From the NCBI RefSeq assembly GCF_014395785.1, contig NZ_CP060713.1, positions 62,001 to 126,000 of the forward strand: DNA of 64,000 bases. The letters run 5' to 3'. Under the pieces are notes generated by a model. That model saw nothing but the letters and a program-made list of their open reading frames with translations. It had not been told where the DNA came from and did no database searches. Below, piece after piece: positions 54,808-62,275 of this stretch. The stretch is from Nocardioides mesophilus. Lineage in GTDB: Bacteria > Actinomycetota > Actinomycetes > Propionibacteriales > Nocardioidaceae. Position 1 is the first letter of the stretch. Every line of letters begins with the position of its first letter. The translations under genes were made by a program, and so were the position numbers.

Positions 54808-55620
54808 ATGAGCATGCCCGCCGGGATCCACCCGACCCGCCGGCCGGTGTCCGAGGACGACAGCCGGCGCGCGAACCGGCGCGACTGGGACGCCTACGCC
54901 GACGAGTACCAGTCCACCCACGGTGCCTTCCTCCGCGACATCGGCTTCGTCTGGGGGCCGGAGGGCACCGACGAGGCCGAGGTCGGCGTGCTCGGCGACG
55001 TGGCCGGTCGCGACGTCCTCGAGCTCGGCTGCGGCGCCGCCCAGTGCGCCCGGTGGCTGACCCGTCGGGGGGCGCGCGCGGTCGGGCTGGACCTCTCCTA
55101 CCGGCAGCTGCAGCACTCGCGCCGCATCGACGCCGAGCACGGCACCCACGTGCCGCTGGTCTGCGCGACCGCGACGCACCTGCCCTTCGCCGACCGCTGC
55201 TTCGACGTGGTGTTCTCCTCCTTCGGCGCGCTGCAGTTCGTCGAGGACGGGCCGCGGCTGCTCACGGAGGTGGCCCGGGTGACCCGCCCCGGCGGCCGGT
55301 TCGCCTTCTCCGTCACCCACCCGATCCGGTGGGCGATGCCCGACGACCCCGGCGAGGACGGGCTCCGGGTCACCCAGTCGTACTGGGACCGGACGCCGTA
55401 CGTCGAGCAGGACGACGACGGGCTGCCGACGTACGTCGAGCACCACCGCACGCTCGGCGACTGGGTGCGGCTGCTCGCCGCCGCCGGCTTCGCCCTCACC
55501 GACCTCGTGGAGCCGGAGTGGCCCGAGGGCCACGACCGGATCTGGGGCGGCTGGGGCCCGGTGCGCGGCGCCCTGATCCCCGGTACGGCGATCTTCAGCG
55601 CGGTGCTCGCCGGGCGGTGA
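54808..55620 (+). CDS. class I SAM-dependent methyltransferase
   Basis: A 270-residue methyltransferase. The SAM-binding motif I is VLELGCGAAQCARWL (about residues 72-86), motif II is ARAVGLDLS, and ATHLPFADRCFDVVFSSF (motif III/post-I) follows. The N-terminal 50 residues (NRRDWDAYADEYQSTHGAFL) are typical of an actinobacterial family found near rpsA. The acceptor substrate is unknown. A short leader leads to the ATG at 54808. A strong terminator follows 10 bases after the stop. Confidence 0.87.
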   Translation: MSMPAGIHPTRRPVSEDDSRRANRRDWDAYADEYQSTHGAFLRDIGFVWGPEGTDEAEVGVLGDVAGRDVLELGCGAAQCARWLTRRGARAVGLDLSYRQLQHSRRIDAEHGTHVPLVCATATHLPFADRCFDVVFSSFGALQFVEDGPRLLTEVARVTRPGGRFAFSVTHPIRWAMPDDPGEDGLRVTQSYWDRTPYVEQDDDGLPTYVEHHRTLGDWVRLLAAAGFALTDLVEPEWPEGHDRIWGGWGPVRGALIPGTAIFSAVLAGR

Positions 55621-55630
55621 CGCGCCCGCA

Positions 55631-55675
55631 CACGACAGGAGGAGGGTGGCAGCCCGCCACCCTCCTCCTGTCGTG
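55631..55675. terminator. strong bidirectional terminator
   Basis: Arms 55631-55650 and 55656-55675 form a perfect 20-bp stem with loop AGCCC. It lies between the convergent methyltransferase and surface-protein genes, 10 bases from each stop. Confidence 0.85.
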
Positions 55676-55685
55676 CTGGGTCTGA

Positions 55686-58307
55686 TCAGATGAAGCGGCG
55701 CCGCAGCGCGAACGCGCCGGCACCGGCACCGAGCACCGCGAGGCCGCCGACACCGCGGGCGAGGTTGCGCGAGGACTCGCCGTCGTCACCTTCGATGATG
55801 AAGCTGTAGGCGGTCAGGCCCATCGCGCCCTCCGGGGCGCCGAAGGCCATGTCCTCGGTGTCGGCGCGCTCGGCACCGGCCTGCATCGTCGCGAACAGCG
55901 CCCCGTAGTTCTGGGCGGTGTCCTCCCCGGCCGCGATGAGCTTGGTGGTGCCTTCGGACGACAGCCGCGAGGCGCCGTCGACGAGCTGGGGAGCACCGTC
56001 GGCCGCCTGGGTCAGCCCCTCCCGCAGCCGGCTGGAGCCGTTCGCGGCGTCCTGCAGACCGTCGGCGAGCTGGTCGGCACCGCCGGCGAGCTGGGACGAG
56101 CCGTCCTTGGCCGTGCCCGTGCCGGCGGCGAGCTTGCTCGCTCCGTCATCGATCTGACCGAGCCCGTCGGAGAGGTCCCCGGCACCGACCGCAAGCAGCG
56201 CACCGCCGTCGTTCAGCTGGTCGACGCCGCTGACCAGCTTCGCCACTCCGTCGGTCAGCTCGGTGCCACCGTCGGCCAGCGCGGCCGCGGCGCAGCGAAG
56301 GGTGACCGTCGGGTCACAGCCCTTGGTCGGCTGGCCGATGCCTGCGAGCAGCTCCGCCTCGATGCTGGTGGTGATGCCGTCGACCAGATCCGGGATCTTC
56401 GCCGTGATCAGCGACAGCGCCTGGGAGATCCCGCAGAAGTCAGCGGCCGTCTTGTCAGTCTGGGACGGGTCGCAGGGCGAGTTGTAGAGCGCCTTCTTGA
56501 GCGCCTTGATGCCGGGGACAGCCTCCCCGTAGAGGCCGGCTGCGATGATGTTCAGCTTGTCCGAGGCGAGCTGCGCCTGGGCGGCGAGGCCACCGTCTTC
56601 GAAGCCGGTACCGGCCGGCAGCACGCCGGCCTTGAGTCCGTAGCCGAACGCGGCGACTGCCGCGGCCTTGCAGGGGTTCGTGTCAGCCAGTGCGAGGTTG
56701 CTCAACGGCGGCAGTGAGTCCGTCCGGGTTTGGCAACCTGCCAGCACGTGCAACGCGTCATATGCGCCCACCGCGGACGGGAGCAGCTTCGCGTTGATCG
56801 TCGCGACACCGGTCGCAAGCTTCTCCGAGATGATCTTGGCGCCGTCGGCCGCTCCGCAGTCATCGGCTCGCACGCTGTCGTCCAGCGGGTCCTGATCGCA
56901 GTTGGCCCTCCCGTAGGGGCTTTCGATGCCGTACTGCAGCAGGTTCAGACCGCCGAGGACCGTCCCCTTGGTGAGGTCTCCGGGCTGACCGATGCCCCCG
57001 ACGATCGCGTTCAGGGTGCCCAGCAGCCGAAGGTAGTCGGGGTTGGCGTTCAGCTGCTTCTTGACGCTCTCGGGCAACGCGTCGACACCGTCGTATAGGT
57101 CCTTGAGGCCCGCCGCGAGCGCCTGCTGGCCGGCAGCCAGACGCTCGGCGCCGCTGCTCAGGTCGCCCACGCCCCCGTCGAGCTGGTTCAGACCGGCATC
57201 CAGTCGACCGGCACCGTCGGACAGCTGGGTGCTGCCGGCGTACGCCTCACCTGTGCCGGCGGCGAGCCGCCGTGCGCCGGAGTTGAGAAGTCCGAGGCCG
57301 GAGTCGAGCTGGCCGGCGCCGTCGGCCAGCTTGCGCGAGCCGGGCACCGCCGAGCCCGCGAGACCCTGCTCGAGCTCGCCCGAGCCGTCCCGCAGCTTGA
57401 TCAGCCCGGCGAGCAGGTCGGCCGCGCCGTCGCGGAGCTTGAGGAGGTTGCCGTCGATCTGCGTGGCGCCGTCGGTGAGCTCCGCGCCGGTGGCGGCGCC
57501 GCCCTGGTAGCTGTCCGCGGCCGTCGAGAACGACGGGCTCTTGAGCGGGTTCACCGGCAGCGCCGAGATCTCCGCGCGCGGGATCACCCCGTCGACGATG
57601 TCGGCGGTGTAGCCGAAGACCGACGTGGTGGAGGCGATCGGCGGGAACAGCGTCATCGTGAACGACAGCTTGGTGCCGCCCTTGCCGTCGCCGGCCATGT
57701 TGGCCTGGTCGGACTGCACGTCCTGGAAGCTCGACGGCAGGACGGTCGTCAGGGACCCGACGATCGGGATCGGGACCTCGATGGTCCGCGTGACGGTGCC
57801 CCCCTTGCCGTCGTCGAAGGTGAGCTCCTGCTTCTCCGCGGTCTGGTTCTTGACGGTGTACTGCACCTCGAGGGTGCCGTCCTCGCCCACCACGTCGCCA
57901 GGCTCCACCCGCTTGCCGTCCAGGGTGTAGACCACCTGGACCGAGAGGGGCAGGTCCTCGTCGTAGTTGCTGACCGCGCGGAGCCGCTTCTCGCCCGCGA
58001 CGTCCGCGTTGATGACCGCCTCGCCGTCCTGGACGTTCCAGCCGCCGAAGCCGTCGAGGTTCCGCAGCCCGTCGGTGCTCACCGGGTTGCGCAGCTCCAC
58101 GCTCCCCGAGCCGGTCAGGTCGACCTGCTCGTAGACCCGGCTGCTGCGCACCTCACCGGTGGGCGAGGTGTAGACCTGCACGGTCTCGGTGTTGACCACC
58201 GAGACGTCGCCGTCCGCGGCCGCCGCCGACGTCGTCATCATGCTGGCAACGATCGCGGAGACGCCGAGCACGGCGGCGCTCCTGCTGAGGATCGGGTAGG
58301 GCGCCAT
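55686..58307 (-). CDS. secreted surface protein with XXXLXXG heptad repeats
   Basis: An 873-residue protein with a signal peptide (cleavage near TTSAAAA, residue 31) and a C-terminal helix followed by LRRRFI, so it is probably anchored to the membrane. Two blocks, about 290-410 and 700-800, carry the XXXLXXG heptad pattern (LRDGAADLLAGL, LADGAGQLDSGLG) known from YhgE/Pip-type and related surface proteins. The central part (about 470-690) has eight cysteines (ANC, DDC, AGC, NPC, SPC, DFC, KGC and LRC), suggesting disulfide-linked structure. An N-terminal beta-rich domain precedes the repeats. No function is known. The ATG shares one base with the stop of the upstream membrane protein gene. 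Confidence 0.85.
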   Translation of the reverse strand: MAPYPILSRSAAVLGVSAIVASMMTTSAAAADGDVSVVNTETVQVYTSPTGEVRSSRVYEQVDLTGSGSVELRNPVSTDGLRNLDGFGGWNVQDGEAVINADVAGEKRLRAVSNYDEDLPLSVQVVYTLDGKRVEPGDVVGEDGTLEVQYTVKNQTAEKQELTFDDGKGGTVTRTIEVPIPIVGSLTTVLPSSFQDVQSDQANMAGDGKGGTKLSFTMTLFPPIASTTSVFGYTADIVDGVIPRAEISALPVNPLKSPSFSTAADSYQGGAATGAELTDGATQIDGNLLKLRDGAADLLAGLIKLRDGSGELEQGLAGSAVPGSRKLADGAGQLDSGLGLLNSGARRLAAGTGEAYAGSTQLSDGAGRLDAGLNQLDGGVGDLSSGAERLAAGQQALAAGLKDLYDGVDALPESVKKQLNANPDYLRLLGTLNAIVGGIGQPGDLTKGTVLGGLNLLQYGIESPYGRANCDQDPLDDSVRADDCGAADGAKIISEKLATGVATINAKLLPSAVGAYDALHVLAGCQTRTDSLPPLSNLALADTNPCKAAAVAAFGYGLKAGVLPAGTGFEDGGLAAQAQLASDKLNIIAAGLYGEAVPGIKALKKALYNSPCDPSQTDKTAADFCGISQALSLITAKIPDLVDGITTSIEAELLAGIGQPTKGCDPTVTLRCAAAALADGGTELTDGVAKLVSGVDQLNDGGALLAVGAGDLSDGLGQIDDGASKLAAGTGTAKDGSSQLAGGADQLADGLQDAANGSSRLREGLTQAADGAPQLVDGASRLSSEGTTKLIAAGEDTAQNYGALFATMQAGAERADTEDMAFGAPEGAMGLTAYSFIIEGDDGESSRNLARGVGGLAVLGAGAGAFALRRRFI

Positions 58308-58882
58308 CAGCGGTTCTTCTCCATCATGAGGTCGTCGAGGGGTGCGGTGTCGTCGCGGTCCGGCGTCGGACGGCGGTGGGACGAGGACGAGCGACCGGCC
58401 GAGACGGGGCCGAACGCGGCCGCGGCGAGGAAGCCCAGCGCGACGTTGAACAGCACCGTGGTGGCCGCGGTGAGCGAGGTGCTGGCCACCTCGGGCGGAG
58501 CGGCGGCGTAGGAGAACTCGAAGGCTCCGGCCATGGCGGCCGTGCCCAGCAGCAGCGTCCAGAGCGGGATCCGGTCCTGCGTCGCGACCGCGATCAGGAC
58601 GCAGACCAGGACGACGGCGCCCACGGCGACCGCGCGGCCTCCGGCGCTGTCGGGCAGCAGGCCCGCGCGGACCAGGTAGCCGACCCACGCGACCACGAAG
58701 CCGAGGGCGAACCCGCCCAGTCGCACCAGCGGGGTGCGGTCCGGCACCAGGGCCAGCACGCCTCCGAGCGCGGCACCGAGCAGAGCCGCCGACTCGAGCT
58801 CGAGATCCATGGCTGCGCTGAGCAACATCACCAGCACAGCCGCCAGGACCAACATGAGTCCGGGCAGCAACGTCTTGCGCAT
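58307..58882 (-). CDS. small multi-spanning membrane protein
   Basis: A 191-residue membrane protein with about five to six hydrophobic segments (LMLVLAAVLVMLLSAAM, RAVAVGAVVLVCVLIAVAT, VLFNVALGFLAAAAFGPVS) and a polar C-terminal tail of about 30 residues. I do not recognise the family. The ATG at 58882 was chosen because MRKTLLPGLM is a typical membrane-protein start with GCAGGA close upstream. It overlaps the surface-protein gene by one base (TGATG), so the two products are likely made together and may act as a pair. Confidence 0.72.
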   Translation of the reverse strand: MRKTLLPGLMLVLAAVLVMLLSAAMDLELESAALLGAALGGVLALVPDRTPLVRLGGFALGFVVAWVGYLVRAGLLPDSAGGRAVAVGAVVLVCVLIAVATQDRIPLWTLLLGTAAMAGAFEFSYAAAPPEVASTSLTAATTVLFNVALGFLAAAAFGPVSAGRSSSSHRRPTPDRDDTAPLDDLMMEKNR

Positions 58883-59093
58883 TCCTGCGTCCCTCCACGA
58901 CAGACACCGGGGACTGTCCGGTCCCAGGCACAGTGCCCCGCCGTGGCGCACTGACCCGCGACTGTATCTACCGGAAGGTAACTATGGGCGAGATTGGCGG
59001 ATTGGGAGCGTTACGTACGACACATTCTCCTGCGAGAACACGTGTGGACGCGCAACTATCCCGTTCGGGGCCCTCGTGGCTGCCGCGCGAGGC

Positions 59094-60083
59094 TCAGGCG
59101 ACACCGGCCGGTGCGGGCTCGTCCTGCCGTGGTCCGCCGCCGGAGTCGTCGACGTGCCGACCACGTCCGGTCAGGGCGAGCGCCGCCCCGATGACGACGA
59201 GCAGCAGTCCCGCGATGAGAGCGATGAGCGGAACGGTGTTGCGCACCAGGTTCAGCTCGTTGCCGAGGGGTTCGTACTTGTCGATCCGCGACCTGATGGT
59301 GGCGTCGGAGTACGACGTGTCGACCGCCGTGGTGGTGATGACGTCCTTGCCCTGGTAGCGCAGGGTGCTCCGCTGGGACTCGACCCGGTCGAAGACCACT
59401 CCGGTGCGGGGCTCGACCCAGAGCGCACGCTCATTGGCGTAGACCCGCTCGACCTTCACGGGCTTGCTGCCCTTGGCGCCGACCAGCGCGGGCGGCACCT
59501 TCGCCGTACCGGTCACCGTCGGCTCGATCGTCTGGACGAACTTGTACGTCGTGACGTTGTTGACGTCCTCCACGCGCTCGAACTTGATGGGAACGGCCTT
59601 CAGCAAACTGGTGTCCCACCATTGATAGGTCTGCTTCTGGGTGTTGAAGGGGAACTTGAAGACCAGACCCTCGTGCCTGACCGGTTGCTGCTCCCCCTCG
59701 ACGGTCTCGTAGAACTCGCCGCAGCAGTTGACGGCCTCCCCGGAGTTCTGGTCGAAGGCCGCGCGGTCGATGCTGCGGGAGCGGACGACCCCCTTGGAGT
59801 CCTTCGTGGAGGAGGTGTTCACCCACACGGTGACGCCGTCCGGTGCGTCCTCCGAGGCCTTGAGGTCGCCGACCGTCTTCGCGGTGGTGGTGAGGTCGGT
59901 CCGGATCTCCGAGAGCGAAGCGATGTCGAACACGGTGGCTCCGGGACCGTTCAGGACCGTCAGCGTGTTCTGGTCGTAGGGAGCGACGGCCAGCTTCGGG
60001 TAGGCGTAGAAGCGGGCCAGCGGCGCCAGCACCAGCAGGAACATCCCGAGACCGACCAGGACCAGCCCGACGATCCGGCGCAT
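59094..60083 (-). CDS. DUF3068 (PorA-family-like) membrane-anchored protein
   Basis: A 329-residue protein with a membrane helix at each end (RRIVGLVLVGLGMFLLVLAP at residues 2-21 and VPLIALIAGLLLVVIGAALA about 285-304). The large extracytoplasmic beta-rich region between them contains a Cys-Cys pair (EAVNCCGEFYE, about 118). It matches the actinobacterial DUF3068 family. The C-terminal 20 residues are Pro/Gly-rich. The role is unknown, though the family is often linked to envelope genes, as here. Confidence 0.85.
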   Translation of the reverse strand: MRRIVGLVLVGLGMFLLVLAPLARFYAYPKLAVAPYDQNTLTVLNGPGATVFDIASLSEIRTDLTTTAKTVGDLKASEDAPDGVTVWVNTSSTKDSKGVVRSRSIDRAAFDQNSGEAVNCCGEFYETVEGEQQPVRHEGLVFKFPFNTQKQTYQWWDTSLLKAVPIKFERVEDVNNVTTYKFVQTIEPTVTGTAKVPPALVGAKGSKPVKVERVYANERALWVEPRTGVVFDRVESQRSTLRYQGKDVITTTAVDTSYSDATIRSRIDKYEPLGNELNLVRNTVPLIALIAGLLLVVIGAALALTGRGRHVDDSGGGPRQDEPAPAGVA

Positions 60084-60213
60084 CCGCTTCCCCTCCCCTG
60101 TGGACGAAAGCGGGATCCGCCTCGTCGGCTCGGCACTGCCTCTCGGCAGGCTCCTTCTTGGAGCGAGTATGCGAACCCCCGTCGCGGGTCACCCAGGGTC
60201 CTACGGCCCGTGT

Positions 60214-60957
60214 TCACCCAGTGCGGCGCAACACCATCCACAGGTTCCACGTCAGCACCTCACGCAACAGCGGTAGCCGCAGCACCACGGCTGCCCAGGG
60301 CGGCAGGTAGCGCGGGCGCAGCTCCAGGACCTCGAAGTCCCGGGCCTGTGCGGACCAGCGGAGCCCGTCGCGGACGTGGGCGGCGTACATCGTGGACCCG
60401 AAGAGGTTCTTCGGCGGAACGCCGTGGGTGCGCGCATAGCGGCGCGCGGCACGATTTCCCCCGAAGTAGTGCCAAGGCGACGTCTCGTGACCACCCCAGG
60501 GCCCGAACCAGACGGTGAACGACAGCACGAGCAGCCCCCCGGGCCGAACGACCCTGGCCATCGCGTCGCAGGCGGACGCAAAGTCCGGAACATGCTCGAG
60601 CATGTTGCTGGAGAAGGCGATGTCGACGCTTCTGTCGGCCAGCGGACTCTGCTCGACGCGGCCCACGACGGCCGACCGGTCGGCCGGGCCGTCCAGCGTC
60701 AGCTCCACCGGGTCGGCGTCCACGAGCACCGTGCGTGCTCCCGCCGCCCGGAACGCCCGGGTGTAGAAGCCGGGTCCGCCGCCGAAGTCCGCCACCAGCC
60801 GGCCACGCACCAGAGCGTGCCGGGCCACCTGGCGCACCGCGTCGTCGGCGATCAACCCGTAGAAGCCGCGCGGGTCCGACTGCTCCTCGCGGAACGCGCG
60901 GAACAGCCGCACCGACCGGCGCAGACCGTCGGCGGACCTGCTGCTCGAGGATCGCAT
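60214..60957 (-). CDS. class I SAM-dependent methyltransferase
   Basis: A 247-residue methyltransferase with motif I LVADFGGGPGFYTRAF (about residues 43-58), motif II TVLVDADPVEL, NMLEHVPD and a C-terminal hydrophobic segment (PPWAAVVLRLPLLREVL). It resembles methyltransferases located next to mannosyl/glycosyltransferase genes in mycobacteria and relatives. The ATG at 60957 is followed by Ser/Arg-rich residues; the longer frame to 61026 overlaps the start of the divergent glycosyltransferase gene. It is divergent from that gene, with about 47 bases between starts. Confidence 0.85.
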   Translation of the reverse strand: MRSSSSRSADGLRRSVRLFRAFREEQSDPRGFYGLIADDAVRQVARHALVRGRLVADFGGGPGFYTRAFRAAGARTVLVDADPVELTLDGPADRSAVVGRVEQSPLADRSVDIAFSSNMLEHVPDFASACDAMARVVRPGGLLVLSFTVWFGPWGGHETSPWHYFGGNRAARRYARTHGVPPKNLFGSTMYAAHVRDGLRWSAQARDFEVLELRPRYLPPWAAVVLRLPLLREVLTWNLWMVLRRTG

Positions 60958-61004
60958 CGGCGCGCACCCACCTCCCGGGCCAGTATCGAGGGAGGCGGCC
61001 CCGG

Positions 61005-62129
61005 ATGCGGCTGAAGTCCAGAACACTCCGCCCGGACCGCCGACCCCGGCTGCTGGTGCTCAACTGGCGCGACCCGTGGCACCCCGAGGGCGGCGGCTCC
61101 GAGCTCTACGTGCAGCAGGTGTGCCGAAGGCTGGCGGCCGGCGGCGTCACCGTCACCATGTTCACCGCCCGCTATCCCGGCGCCCGCCGCGACGAGGTCC
61201 GCGAGGGGATCCGCTACCTGCGGCGTGGCGGCCACGTCACCGTCTACCTGTGGGCCGCCCTGCTGCTCGCGACCCGTCGGCTCCGCGGCTTCGACCGGGT
61301 CCTCGAGGTCCAGAACGGGATGCCGTTCCTGGCCGGCCTCTTCACCCGCCGCCCGGTGGTCGTCCTCGTGCACCACGTGCACCGCGAGCAGTGGTCGATC
61401 CTCGGTCCGGCGCTGGCGCGCGTGGGCTGGTTCATGGAGTCGCGCGTGGCGGTGCGGATCAACCGTGGCAACCGGTACGTCGCCGTCAGCGAGGCCACCC
61501 GGGAGGAGCTGGCCGGGCTCGGGGTGCGGGCCGCCGACGTGCGGGTCGCCTACAACGGCACGCCGGCCATGCCGTCGGCCGACGTACCCGGGCCGGACGA
61601 GACGCCGAGGGTCGTGGTGCTGAGCCGGCTGGTGCCCCACAAGCAGATCGAGCACGCCCTCGACGCCACAGCCCGGCTGGTCGAGGCGGTCCCCGGGCTG
61701 CAGCTCGACGTGGTCGGGGCGGGCTGGTGGCACGACCACCTGGTGGCCGACGTGCAGCGCCTCGGACTCGAGGAGCGGGTCACCTTCCACGGGCACGTGA
61801 CGGACGAGGAGAAGTTCCAGATCCTCTCCCGGGCGTGGGTGCACCTCCTGCCGTCGGTCAAGGAGGGCTGGGGGCTCGCCATCGTCGAGGCCGCGACGGT
61901 CGGGGTGCCGTCGTTGGCCTACCGGTCCGCCGGCGGCGTCCGGGAGTCGATCCAGGAGGGAGTGACCGGACTGCTCGCCGACGGATACGAGGACCTGGTG
62001 GAGCAGCTGCGGCGGCTGCTGACCGACGAGCCGCTGCGCAGCTCGCTCGGTGAGAAGGCCCGGATCCGGTCCGGCTCGTTCACGTGGCCGGCCACCACGG
62101 CGTCGGTGCGCGCCGCGCTGGAAATCTAG
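61005..62129 (+). CDS. glycosyltransferase family 4
   Basis: A 374-residue GT4 enzyme. The N-terminal donor-lobe start is RLLVLNWRDPWHPEGGGSEL, with the glycine-rich loop of GT4 proteins. The C-terminal lobe has VVVLSRLVPHKQIEHALDA (about residues 204-222) and the nucleotide-sugar site SVKEGWGLAIVEAATVGVPS (about 285-304) with its Glu. There is no membrane helix; it is probably membrane-peripheral. The sugar and acceptor are not known. The ATG has GGGAGG about nine bases upstream. It overlaps the convergent DUF2613 gene by four bases. Confidence 0.9.
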   Translation: MRLKSRTLRPDRRPRLLVLNWRDPWHPEGGGSELYVQQVCRRLAAGGVTVTMFTARYPGARRDEVREGIRYLRRGGHVTVYLWAALLLATRRLRGFDRVLEVQNGMPFLAGLFTRRPVVVLVHHVHREQWSILGPALARVGWFMESRVAVRINRGNRYVAVSEATREELAGLGVRAADVRVAYNGTPAMPSADVPGPDETPRVVVLSRLVPHKQIEHALDATARLVEAVPGLQLDVVGAGWWHDHLVADVQRLGLEERVTFHGHVTDEEKFQILSRAWVHLLPSVKEGWGLAIVEAATVGVPSLAYRSAGGVRESIQEGVTGLLADGYEDLVEQLRRLLTDEPLRSSLGEKARIRSGSFTWPATTASVRAALEI

Positions 62130-62275
62130 GCGTCGGCGTACTGCACGATCGCGGCCTGGTCAGCGACGTCGGGCGGCGCCGAGACCGTGGCCACCAACCC
62201 GAACGTCGCCACCAGCGACACCACGGCTCCGGCTACCGCCGCGACGATCACCCCAACGATGCTCGAACCCATCAT
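62126..62275 (-). CDS. DUF2613 mini-protein, 49 residues
   Basis: A 49-residue protein with one signal-anchor-like helix (GVIVAAVAGAVVSLVATFGL, residues 8-27) and a short polar tail. This matches the DUF2613 family, whose mycobacterial member (Rv0236A) lies beside the arabinofuranosyltransferase gene aftD. The stop of the large membrane protein gene overlaps its start (ATGA). A start at the second ATG (62272) is equally possible; AAAGGGAAG precedes both. Confidence 0.8.
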   Translation of the reverse strand: MMGSSIVGVIVAAVAGAVVSLVATFGLVATVSAPPDVADQAAIVQYADA

